Below are positions 11,332 to 21,773 of a DNA stretch of 64,000 bases, one piece after another. Origin of the DNA: Chloranthus sessilifolius (taxonomy: Eukaryota > Streptophyta > Magnoliopsida > Chloranthales > Chloranthaceae); assembly GCA_021018995.1 (NCBI GenBank), contig CM037585.1:86032646-86096645 (forward strand), read 5' to 3'. A model generated the notes under the pieces. The model searched no databases, had not been told where the DNA came from, and saw only the letters and a program-made list of their open reading frames with translations. The translations under genes and the position numbers were made by a program. Each line of letters begins with the position of its first letter. The stretch's first letter is position 1.

Positions 11332-12150
11332 TTAGTGGGTTGTCACTAAAATTGTCTTTGAGAATAAAGAAAAGCCAATGAGTTTGATTAAGTTGTGTAA
11401 TAACCTCACTACGCTTGTTGGGGGCAAAGCCTTTATGACACTTAGAGTTATGAACTTGAAGAAGTGAAATGTAGACCATTTCTTCTTGAGAAAGAGACCA
11501 ATAGAACCTATGGTTAAGGTCATTGGTAGATAAGTAGCAATGAAATTGTTACCTAACAAGAAATCGCCATGCATATTTAGAAAATATAAAATTTTAGGAA
11601 TAATAAATTTTTTATCATTAAACCAAATAGAAATATTTTTTTTTTAAACTCAATAACTGTTTCTCGTCCTTCAATGCCTTTGACTTTGATTGAATGTTTA
11701 ATATTAACCCACTTTTCAGAGGGCAAAGCATTGTACCGACAAGCACTAATTGTGGCTCTGATATCCATTAAGACACAAATTATATGATTTATAATTTTGA
11801 AACATAAAATTTTCTAAGACATATGTATAGCATCTTTTTCCATAACTAGGTGAAAATAATATTTCAGTATTTTTTGACTGAAAATGATAAAGTTAAACTG
11901 TTTTTAGTTCATGAGCTAACTATGTTCCAGGTAAGATAGGAATTTGTATATTTTTTACTGCTATATGCGTTTGGTCTTGAGTTGGTTCTGAAGCACTAGA
12001 TGTTGATGCTCTGGACTTAATAGTTTTTAAAGGAAGCCATACATCTTTTACAAAATTAAAAGATGCAGTTCTTGTATCTCTAAAATATAGATTACTTCCT
12101 GAAGCTTGTATTTCAATCATCTGGGTTTGAGATTTTGGTTTTTGCTCCAA
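11332..12150 (-). pseudogene. Caulimovirid aspartic protease region (copy A2)
   Basis: Three frame pieces (12150-11920, 11768-11577, 11574-11332) correspond to the single open frame seen in copy B (21363-20689). The active site reads MDIRATISA here, whereas copy B has MDIGATISA, so the glycine next to the catalytic Asp is lost in A2. The protease processes the viral polyprotein. Frameshifts between pieces; pseudogene. Confidence 0.8.
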
Positions 12151-12179
12151 TAGATCTTCAAATAACCATTGTTTAGGAA

Positions 12180-12804
12180 TCTGTAAATCTTTCCAGTTTA
12201 TTAATCTTGGTTAGATTTCTGAATCATATGGTTTGGGTTCAAATATTTCAATCAAATTTTCATCTGATTTGTATATTTTTGTTTTAAGTTTAGATGTTAA
12301 TTCATGTTCTGTTTACCAGGTTATGGCCAGATTATGTGAATCCTCTTTCATTTCTAATCCTTTGATTTGGATTTTAATTTTTATTGTATCTTCAATAATT
12401 TGGTCGTCAAGCAAAATAAAATAATTTGGTTTTAGTTTAAACCAAACAGTTCTATAAGCTAAATTTGATTGAATTCCTTCAATCAAGGATTGTAAAGAAT
12501 TTAGTAATCTTTGATCCATTACTACAGCTAGTATAGGAGTGTCTATACCATTTCAGAATAATCCTGTTATACATATTTGGAGTACACCAATATGAATATA
12601 TATTAATTTTAGATTTTCTTTTTTCTATCTTAATATTTTCTTTTTATCAAATAGTATTATTTCTGCTGTAAGAGTAGATGTGCTTTTTATAGTAGTGTTT
12701 CCTAAAAAAGCTTCAAAAAATCTTCTAGACAAGATTTTGTCTAATGGATAAATTTTATATATATCTTCTTTATTAAGTTTTTATTGTAGCTCGAATTCTC
12801 GAAG
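12180..12804 (-). pseudogene. Caulimovirid movement protein
   Basis: The minus strand shows hallmarks of caulimovirid movement proteins of the 30K superfamily: a HIGVLQICITGLF-like segment (about 12560-12600), VVMDQRLLNSL (near 12500-12520), NLAYRTVWFKLKPNY (about 12420-12465) and GLEMKEDSHNLAI (about 12320-12360). Movement proteins carry virus through plasmodesmata. The frame is interrupted by stops (for example near 12555). It lies after the coat protein and before the protease, the order seen in cavemo- and solendoviruses. Confidence 0.8.
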
Positions 12805-14490
12805 TTATTCTTCAGAGAACGATATTTCTTTACCTATTACATCTTTTAACATAATCATTTGATATTCTTCGTCTGAAGTTTCAACGACATTTAACATAAA
12901 TAATAGATCATCTATGTCAATATCAGAATCTGTTTCGGATTCTAATTCATAAATGACACTATTATCATCACTTGAAATTTCTTTATCAAAATAAATATCT
13001 AGATCTTCTTTATCTAAATATTTAATCATTTTAGTTACATTTTTTCCTCGTTTTGGATATTGAGGAGCACAATGTCCTTCTTCATTACAAAGAAAACAAT
13101 GACATTTCTTTTTAGCCATGGTCGTTTTATCTATTTTCTAAATTTTTTTTTTCTTTTTAACATATTTTTTATTTTTAACAAACTTTTTCCGCTTGTTCCA
13201 AGGTTTTCATTTTAATTTTTTCTTCTTAAAACTTTTCTTGTATCTCTTTCTTTTAGGAATATTGCATCCGATTTTCTAATTTTCCTGGAGAATTTTATCA
13301 CAGCATTTATAACTAAAGTTAGAATTCGTGATTTGACTCTTAACTTGTTTCTTAGCTTTTATTTCTAAACATTTATCAGCTATTAATCTTAGGATAAAGG
13401 ATGTTCTGAGTCCTAAAGTATCTTGTTTAGATAATTTATTAATAAAATCCGAATAGCCTTTGATAGCTAATTCATCCCATGGTATAAGTAGTTTATGATA
13501 AAATTATTCTAATCATGATATATTTATTGGGAGTTCCAATTGCTAATAATATTTTTTAAAAGTATTACAATATTCCTGAAATTGACAAATATTGCATAAT
13601 TCTAATTTTGATAGAATATATATAGCATCTTCTTGTAGGTTTTGTTCACCTATATAACTACAAAGATGTTCTTTAATGATTATCGTAAAGTATTTTAAGA
13701 TATCATCAAGATTATTAAAACTTCTTAATAATGATACTTTTTATATTTTGCCATCATTGGATTTTTCTCATTATTTTAACCATTGCAAAATATCACCTTG
13801 AATTGTTACTGCAATATAGTCAAGAAATCTTTCTTTGGACCAAACTGCTTTTTGATTTGTAATTGCTATAGACATGGATTGTGCTCAATCATCAATTACT
13901 TTTTCTTGATCTTTAAAAGGAACATTTGTTAAATCAAGATATGTATCACTTGAGCTACGTTTTGTTTGTTCAAATCGTCTCTTCTATTATTTATAGGAAT
14001 CGGGATTTCCTCATCTTTAACTCCTGATGAACTGTCATCATTCATATGAATACGATATTTTAGATATTCTTCTTGTTCTTCAAGAGTTAATGTTTTTAAA
14101 TATGTTTCTAAATTTTTAAATTCTTCTAATGGTTCTTCAGCTTCTCTTTCTTAGAGTCAGAGGGGTTTGTGACTCACTAAGAGTTGAAGAAGTATCTGTT
14201 TGATCAGAAGTGATATTCATTGTATCAGTTTTAAATTTTTCATTTAATTCCTTATTTTGGAAGTATGTTAAAAGAGGTTCATGTTTTAAAGAAACTTCTT
14301 TTATTTGAGATATGATATTATTTCTGTCTTCAATTGGAAGGGTTTTATCCAGATATAAGTTTTGCCAATACTCAATGATTTCTTTTATATTCAAGTATTC
14401 TTGATAATTATATTCAATATTTTCGTTTAAGATACAAATGTCATCAGTATTGATTTCATCAGCTCCATCAGTTCCATAGAATAATCGCAT
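12805..14490 (-). pseudogene. Caulimovirid coat protein region
   Basis: The frame opens with ATG at 14490 with an acidic N-terminal part (to 14137). A central part with AVWSKERFLDYIAVTIQG (about 13800-13860) resembles caulimovirid coat proteins. At 13119-13060 a zinc knuckle CHCFLCNEEGHCAPQY follows basic residues, and an acidic tail ends at 12805. The last cysteine of the CCHC knuckle is Tyr here, so the finger would not form. Stops and frameshifts split the central part. The coat protein packages the genome; the knuckle binds nucleic acid. Confidence 0.75.
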
Positions 14491-15249
14491 CTTTTTATTT
14501 TTCTAAATTTAATTGATCTAATTTTGTTATTAGATTTTCTATTTTTGATTTGGTCTCTTCTTTTAGATCCAAATTAATTAACTTACCTAGAGCCAAACTA
14601 TTTTCTTTGTTTATCATTACTTCGTTATGAATAGCATATAGTTGCATTTCCATATCATCTTACTTCTTGTATATTTTCTTTAGTCATGTACCCGTTATAT
14701 CTAATAGACTATTTATACAACCACTTATTATATGTATATTATTTTCAGAATTTTTATCTATATGAAACATATGTCTATAATCTTCTTGACTTTTATTTGT
14801 CCAAGAACTTATACAATCGATAGGTATTTCTAAATTTTTACTGGAAGTTTCTACTATTTTATTTGATACAGGTACCTAAAATCGCTTAACATATGGTTGG
14901 TGCCTAAATCGTTCCTAAATAGACAAAAAGCTTTTACAGCTACCAACGTCTTTGAAGGGATATGGGCTTTACCAAACGATAAGTATATGGGTTTTATATC
15001 AAATAAGTTGACTGAAATATTTTGTAAAAATACTTTATATATATATATATACTGATATGTTCCCAAAGGATATTAATATAGATAAACAACATTATGATAC
15101 AAATATGAATAATTAAAAATAAAACAGCAGATATATTAAAAGAACATATATAGGTTCCATTATATTACATACTTACAATGACTGTTGTGGCCAATACGAA
15201 CGCAAACACCAATGCTAACACCAAACACTGACACTCATACGACACCTAT
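14491..15249 (-). other. Viral leader region downstream of the primer site
   Basis: AT-rich sequence between primer site and coat protein start with several short open frames and a short TA run near 15036. Caulimovirid leaders typically carry short uORFs; I cannot demonstrate a shunt hairpin. Confidence 0.45.
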
Positions 15250-15261
15250 GCTCTGATACCA
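15250..15261 (-). promoter_or_regulatory. Viral primer-binding site, tRNA-Met(i) type
   Basis: The minus strand reads TGGTATCAGAGC, the 12-base match to the 3' end of initiator tRNA-Met used by all caulimovirids as nucleotide 1 of the genome map. Only one copy is present in the block, as expected for about 1.2-1.4 genome lengths. Confidence 0.85.
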
Positions 15262-15399
15262 TTTACAACACTGCAAATTATTTTCTAAACTCGATGTCTC
15301 AACAAGGGTGAGAGTTGCCCTTAAATTGATTTTTTCTTGATACCTTACAAACACTAATAGACAAACTACATTTTACAATAGTAGAACCATATCGAAAAA

Positions 15400-15510
15400 G
15401 ATGCTTTTTCTTTTTCAAAAGATGAATCTTACTTTTCTTTTGCTTAAAGTAAGATAAAGAGATAAGTGTCGAAACGTCATGGCTGACGATTGTGCGTAGC
15501 AACGTCTCCT
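15400..15510 (-). promoter_or_regulatory. Putative pregenomic RNA promoter
   Basis: At 15475-15488 the minus strand has CGTCAGCCATGACG, an inverted pair of TGACG (as-1/TGA-factor) words. About 25 bases further comes a weak TATA-like TTTATCTTACTTTAA, then about 200 bases to the primer site. TGACG pairs upstream of a TATA are typical of caulimovirid promoters. Inference from motif and place only. Confidence 0.4.
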
Positions 15511-15554
15511 GGATGAGCTAGAGTCGTCCTTGCTACTGATAGTGGTGGGGTTCA

Positions 15555-16750
15555 CTATGCTTCCATATGATTTTTCAGATTATGATAGAAAACTGAATCT
15601 TCAGATGTCAGACTGTGTGGATTATAGTTGTCTTGTATCTCGTCTTCTTTGAGCATTATGGTTTCAATCTCGAGAGTTTTTGGGAGGTCGAGGTCTTTTC
15701 GGAAATCCATTTTTAATAATAGAGAATTTGCTTCAACTTTCTGTTTCGGAGTCCTCATATATTCTATTGGCAGATTTGTAGTAAAAAGTCTTCGATCATC
15801 AGATATATTGAATTGATTATCGACAGCACGGATTTGCCTTGCCATTGACGAAAATATTTTTAAAGAACGAATCCAATAAGATTTTAGATTGATGGACATG
15901 ATGCTGGCTTTTGCCATGGGGTCTTCAACTTCATCGAACTCGTAGTCTTTAGTTTTGTCTAAAAATCATATTTGATACGGTTGATAAAAATTTTCTTTCG
16001 ATCTCCATCCTAGCATGCTTGTTATCCAAAACGTATAGTAGACGGTGCGATTAAGGTTTTGGGTGAGATGATAGACCATTGTTTTGATCATCATAGGAAA
16101 TTCATTGATGGGATACCCGAGAAAGATTAGTTGTTTTACTAATCCCAAATCAAGATATTCTTCAAGATTATATATGAGATTTTCAGTATAAACTGATAAT
16201 TTTGGAAGGAAATCTTCATAACACTAAGCTATATTATAATTGTTCATTAAGATTTGTTTAATCTTAATCTCTTAATCTTCAATTCGTGCTATCAAAGGTT
16301 TACTGATATCACATGGTAGAATATGTTTTATTTTTTCAAACAAATAAATTTATTTTAATTTGTAAAAAATCGGGTCTGGATAATTTGAATTCATAAGTTC
16401 TGCTAGTTCTAAAAAATGATTGATTTTTTCAAGAGAAAAGTTTTCTTAAAACGTTTCAGAATCCCATGCTATGGATTTAACAAGGGCATTTGAACTAACT
16501 TGTAATTTTTCTAACTTTTATTCTTTTTCAAAGATTTTCTGAGATAAGTTGCTCATATGACGCCTAAACTGTTTCTTATTATTGAGGAGTTGGCTTTTCC
16601 AAGCTCCATTAATCTCATGATAAAGGTCTGCACTTATTCCGAGATTATAAAAATCAGGTACATTGTTCATAGTAATGCTAGTTTATTGTAGCAAATATTA
16701 TGATTGTTGTACTTGATATAAAGTAAAAGTTGATTTAGCTTCATTGAATG
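15555..16750 (-). pseudogene. Viral ORF in the transactivator (TAV) position
   Basis: Open pieces at 16148-15966 and 15917-15555 (the latter 120 codons) lie after RNase H of copy B and before the promoter and primer site. This is where caulimovirids with separate ORFs encode the inclusion-body/transactivator protein. I see no diagnostic motif, so the assignment rests on genome order. The region is broken by stops; further degenerate coding seems present up to about 16720. Confidence 0.5.
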
Positions 16751-16755
16751 AATCA

Positions 16756-17960
16756 TGAACTTGGTAAAGGGAATTTGAAAAATTGGTAACTTATTTTTGG
16801 CAAGCTAGAAAAGAGGTATATAGTCCAGGCTGGTAACCTCTCAACATAACATAGGTTTTTTTATGAATGGAGGTGGTTGAGGTTGAGAAGAAGATGAGGA
16901 GTTTCCTTCTTCTGTCATCTTTTGTCTTTTGCAGAGTAAAATCCACCGGTTTAGTGGTAACATAAATCTTCTTCCTGCAGTAAATATATTCACTTTGGTT
17001 AGTGGTTTAAACTTGGAACTCTTCTTAAGAAATCAACCAAAACATTAGTACTTCCTTTAACATGTTCGACTTCAAAAGTATAAAGAGCTATTTGATTATA
17101 CCATTTCAATCTTTTTCCATCTAAAATATCTCGTTTATTAATTAAAAAGTCTCGAACTGCTTTGTTATCAGTTCTGACAATAAAAACTTCAGGGGCTAGA
17201 TAAATATGGAATCATTTAAGAGCAAGTTTTATTGCTAATAATTCTTTTTCAAATATAATATAATTCTGTTCATTTTGTTTAAATTTTCCAGAATTATAAC
17301 CACATAATTTTTCTTTACTTTATACTTTTTTTGTTAAAGGTGATTTTCTTGGTTTTATCCCATTAGTTTGACAAGAATCTTTTTCTTCCCAATCTTCTGC
17401 AAGAATCTTTTTCTTCCCAATCTTCTTCAAGACACATCCCCAATAATTATCTGAAGCATCTATTTCTAGGATTAATTTATCTCCGGTTGTTGGAAGATAA
17501 ACTGTAGGACAGTCTTGGATATCTTATTTTATTTATTTAGTAGATCTTTATCATTATCTGTCCATGTAAATTCTACTTCTTTTTTCAATTTATTTATGAA
17601 AGATTTTTCTATTTCTGCTAAATTTTTCCAATAGTTTCTTCCATAATTTAATAAGCCTAAAACAATCTGTAACTATTTTTTAGCAGTTACTTCTTTAGAA
17701 AAATTCTTTATTTTTATAATAATATGATCTTGTAGTTTTAGACCATCATGTGTTAGAATAAGGCCTAAGAATTCTATTGATTCTTTTTCAACTTCTATTT
17801 TTGAAGGTGATAATTCCATATTTTTGGAAAATATCGCACATTTGTTTTAAATGTTTTTTGTGCTCTTCTCTTGTTTTAGAAAACACTCGGATATCATCGA
17901 TATATACAACACAAAATTATTTATAGGAAGCAAAAATCGAATCCATCCATCTTCGATAGA
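16756..17960 (-). pseudogene. Caulimovirid RNase H and part of RT (copy B)
   Basis: Collinear with 8316-9520 over its length, including the RNase H and RT palm region, with many substitutions and small indels. A 26-27 base tandem duplication lies near 17367-17425. At 17961 the viral sequence is cut by a solo LTR and resumes at 20331 with the same codons. No long open frame remains. Confidence 0.85.
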
Positions 17961-18316
17961 TTTGTTGTGACAGCCCAAATTTTATTGCCTCAAAACCCAT
18001 GCCCCACAAGCCTGCGCGGAACATTTGTTATACCCAAGCAACAGTAAATCAAATCAATTACATAAGAACTAATATTGAACTAAATCTCCAGTTATATAAT
18101 ATAAGTCAGAACACGTAACTCAAAAAGGTAGTTCTTATCTCATGCCACTGCATAAGCAAGAGAACCAATCCGAACCATCAGTGACGACTCCGCAGTCACC
18201 TTGGATGGTTCACTAAAAGAATGTCTCATTTTATATTACATTTTCTCAAAAAAGTACTGGACATATCAAGCCGTACAATTCTCTCACAAAAATCTATCAA
18301 AGTAAGCAGGGGTCCT

Positions 18317-18429
18317 CTAGAAGAAATCCTCAGGAGGGGGCTCTAACTCCTCCGCAGGCACGTAATCCGAATTCTCCGAATCAACGTCTCCCGAAGCAGC
18401 AATAGCAGCAGTAGCAGCTAACACTGGAC
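18317..18429 (-). other. Conserved exon-like frame in solo LTR (..ELEPPPEDFF)
   Basis: On the minus strand, directly after an AG preceded by GGTCG, a frame of 2 bases plus 37 codons ends SDYVPAEELEPPPEDFF-stop. Three further LTRs here (35546-35649, 40794-40897, 60946-61049) have the same phase and the same C-terminus, with mostly third-position differences. No ATG opens the frame, so it would need an upstream spliced exon. Unknown function; acidic, alanine-rich start in this copy. Confidence 0.6.
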
Positions 18430-19489
18430 CTGCGACCTATAGTCTAAAGAGTGAGCTACATCATAGCTCAATAAGGAAATAACAGAGTGAACATATAAAT
18501 CTATTTTACTCACATATATTTCATGACACTAGAAATATGATTTATCAATAAAAATAGTTGGAAAACAGTTTGAGTTACTGTAAGCATGAACTGAATGCAT
18601 ATGTTACTCTACATGTGTTTACTTGTTTTCAACTTGTTCACAAAAGACAAAGATCGATCTCAGAACTTAAATTAATAACTTAAATAATCCTCGATGCACT
18701 ATAGCCTCGAGCCCTGATGGAATACCCACCATCGTCGTCCAATCAGATTATTCTGTTCATTCCTGTAATACTACCCAGGTCCCTTCCTCATAGGCGACGG
18801 GGCATAAAGCTCACGTACATCCCTGGGATGTCATACTAGCATACGGATTGGCCGTCGTACCGGTCACAGATATCCTGCCAAGTCAGTCACGGGTATACCG
18901 TCGTGTCGATGGGGTATTCACCAAACCTTAAATCAAATGTGTAACTACATATAATTATTCACCGTGTGATTGTGCTAAACATAATATTTTAGGTCTGTTA
19001 AATTCTCATTTAATTAGCTTCACATTACTCAGATGTTCACGATTTTCCATTCATCCCTGGAATGTAACCAGCTCATATGCATCACTTAGATGCCCTTATA
19101 ACATTCACACCCCCTTAAGATGTTACATACTCATAGCATACTTATTTCCTTCTTAATGTTCACCCACACACACACTTTAATTTCACATGTTCAATTACTT
19201 TTCAAGAAAAATATACGCATCTCTATGCTCTCAATGCATAACTATTCATTTTCATATCACTACAGATATGCTATTGTAATTAAAGTACATGTTCAAGGTA
19301 TTCCCTACCTCACGTTGCTTAAATCCCCAAGCGTCAAGGTCCATAGTAGCTTCCCATGCTCGTATTCAAGCGTTCAACCTAAATTACATCATATCATATG
19401 CAAAACATCAAGAACGACGCATAAAAGAAGGTACAAGGCCCTCCCAGAACTCTAAGGTTCAAAACAAAACTCATTCAGAAACTGTCAAA

Positions 19490-19760
19490 ATTGATTAATC
19501 GATCTGCATATCAATTAATCAAATTTCCAAAATCGATTAATCGATCCCAAAATTGATTAATCGGTTTTCCCAGACTCCTTATTTTCCAGCCACTGGGAGT
19601 ACTCAGACGATTAATCAATTTTAAATCGATTAATCAAAAATCAAAAATCAATTAATCGAATTCATTTCGATTAATCAGTTTCGGGCATCAGTGCCCAAAT
19701 TTACTTTCTGTCAAAAATCGATTAATCAATTTTGACAGAAACACAGCCCACTTCGGGCAT
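19490..19760. repeat. CGATTAATCG dyad array in the solo LTR
   Basis: About 10-12 copies of ATCGATTAATCGAT or one-base variants in 270 bases, lying inside the inferred LTR intron (18430-19873). Confidence 0.85.
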
Positions 19761-20330
19761 TTCCTCTAGCTTTGCTCTCTCTCAAATTTCCCTTTTTTCT
19801 ATTTCTTTAATTCTTCAATAGTTTAATAACAGAATCACAAAATCACCCACATCATAATTTACAAAGATCTTACCTCAATTTCAAGTATGGATGGTTCAAG
19901 GGTTTGCTTCCAAATGCTAGGGTTCTTAGCTTGATTTCCCGAATCCACACGTGTGATTGTCATGACTAACGGCCCAAGTATGGCTTCAATTTGTAATCAC
20001 ACATAAAATATCTTGCATTTACTCATTCCTACTCACTCTCTCTCTCTTCATAAATCCTTAACCACCCACCAAAGCCAAAGAGAAATAACTTCTCTTATGC
20101 ATTAACTCTTTTAACCCAATTCAACCCTTCAATATAAGGCATACACACCCATAACAGGTGTATGTGACTTCATAATAAAATCTAATACCACACTCACAAG
20201 CACATTCACATCAAACCTAATTTAACCTAAGTCATCAAGTTGACTTCCACTTGGTTTTACCAGCGCCCTGATGAGCACGCATCCCGAGGATACTATTTAA
20301 AGCCCAAATTTTTGGGGATGTTATATTTGT

Positions 20331-20690
20331 GGAGCAGTATTCAAGCCAAATGACATGACATTCCATTGATAGTGTCCACACGGGATACTAAAAGCAGTTA
20401 AAGGTTTAGATTTATCATCTAACTTTAATTGCCAATATCCCGACTTACAGTCGAATTTACTGAAGAATTTTGATCATTTGATTTGATTTATCAAAACATC
20501 TTTTCTTGGAATAAAGTATCCATTGAATTCTAAATTTTCATGTAATCTTTTATAATTTAAAACCATTCTAGCTTTTCTACGCTTTATTTCAGCATGATTT
20601 CTTACTAAAAATAAAAAGCTAGAATGAGGGCTTTTTGTAGATTCAATGAGTTTTTTTTTCTAATAAATCTTTAATTTGTATTTCAAATTC
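20331..20690 (-). pseudogene. Caulimovirid RT, remainder of copy B
   Basis: Continues the RT sequence interrupted at 17960, matching 10872-11240 of copy A2 (palm and N-terminal RT). Frameshifted; joins the protease frame upstream at about 20690. Confidence 0.85.
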
Positions 20691-21363
20691 ATCTATCTAT
20701 TTTTGTATAGACCATAGGTTTAATCCTAATTATGATAGTAGGATCTTTCAGAATGAAGAAAAACCAATGAGTTTGATTAAGTTGTGTAATAACCTCACCA
20801 CGCTTGCTGGGGGCAAAGCCTTTGTGACATTTAGAGTTATGAACTTGAAGAAGTGGAATGTGGACCATTTCTTCTTTGAGAGAGAGACCAATATAACCTA
20901 TGGTTAAGATCATTAATAGATAAGCAACAATGAAATTGTTACCTAACAAAAAATCGCCATGCATGTTTGGAAAACATAAAATTTTATGAATAATAAATTT
21001 TTTATCATTAAGCCAAGTAGAAATATTTTTTGTTTTTAATTCAATAACTGTTTCTCGTCCTTCAATGCCTTTGACTTTGATTGGATGTTTAATGTTAACC
21101 CATTTTTTAGAGGGCAAAGCATTGTACCGACAAGCACTAATTGTGGCTCCGATATCCATTAAGACATATAAATTATATGGTTTATAATTTTGAAACATAA
21201 AATTTCCTAAGACATATGTATAGCGTCTTTTTCCATAACTAGGTGAAAATAATATTTCAACATTTTTTGACTGAAAATGATAAAGTTGAATTGTTTTTAG
21301 TTCATGAGCAAACTGTGTTCCGGGTAGGATAGGAACTTGTATATTTTTTACTGCTCTATGCAT
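20689..21363 (-). pseudogene. Caulimovirid aspartic protease, open segment (copy B)
   Basis: A 224-codon open frame holds the pepsin-like retroviral-type protease with active site MDIGATISACRYN (around codon 70) and downstream MHGDFLLGNNFI, a typical second conserved block. It is the longest intact viral frame in the block. The true product is part of a polyprotein, so the ATG at 21363 is only the first Met of the open stretch. Copy A2 has the same segment broken into three. It runs out into RT with a frame change near 20690. Confidence 0.8.
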
Positions 21364-21555
21364 TTGGTCTTGAGTTGGTTCTAAAGCACTAGATGTTGAT
21401 GCTCTCGACTTAATAGTTTTTAAAGGAAGTCATTCATCTTTTACAGAATTAAAAGATATAGTTCTTGTATCTCTAAAATATAGATTACTTCCTGAAGCTT
21501 GTATTTCAATCATCTGGGTTTGAGATTTTGGTTTTTGCTCCAATAGATTTTCAAG
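21364..21555 (-). pseudogene. Caulimovirid MP-protease linker, end of viral block
   Basis: Matches 11950-12155 of copy A2 and stops abruptly at about 21555, where non-viral sequence starts. This is the integration or rearrangement edge of the block. Confidence 0.7.
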
Positions 21556-21773
21556 AAATTTAATCAGTGTGACTCGGTGAGACCGCACGTTCCCTCATGT
21601 TCTGTTCTGTTTGGCTCTGTCTAGCGCTATCAGCCATCATCCTGACCTTCAGAAGCGCGTAAGTTGTGATTTTATGTCCCAACCTCGATTTTAGACTTCA
21701 TTCTGTCATTGTTGCTTGGCCTACCTTTGGTGGCACATCGTATTAGATCTCGCACTGTAATGTTAGCATGTTC
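21556..21773. other. Unassigned sequence between virus and FRS pseudogene
   Basis: No motif or gene recognised in about 220 bases. Confidence 0.4.

Larger units (their letters stand above)
17966..20325 (-). repeat. Solo LTR, Tekay-type chromovirus, inside viral RT
   Basis: Starts TGTGACAGCC and ends GATGTTATA on the plus strand, that is a reversed LTR whose ends match those of the chromovirus LTRs at 38741 and 58838 (..GGCTGTCACA and TGTAATATCCC-like). Length 2360. It is flanked by the 5-base duplication TTTGT (17961-17965 and 20326-20330), and the empty site is preserved in viral copy A2 near 10866. No internal retroelement sequence is present, so this is a solo LTR left by LTR-LTR recombination. 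Confidence 0.9.
8316..21555 (-). mobile_element. Endogenous caulimovirid (pararetrovirus), more than unit length, broken
   Basis: Read on the minus strand from 21555: end of MP and protease, RT (split by a solo LTR), RNase H, a region in the transactivator position (16750-15555), promoter and leader, primer site (15250-15261), coat protein, movement protein, protease, RT (to 10684). A second RT-RNase H fragment follows at 9795-8316. The same protease position recurs at about 21350 and 11947, a distance of 9.4 kb. Subtracting the 2.36 kb solo LTR gives about 7.0 kb, a normal circular caulimovirid genome. Order CP before MP fits the cavemovirus/solendovirus group rather than badnaviruses. All reading frames carry stops and frameshifts; no intact virus is encoded. 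Confidence 0.85.
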
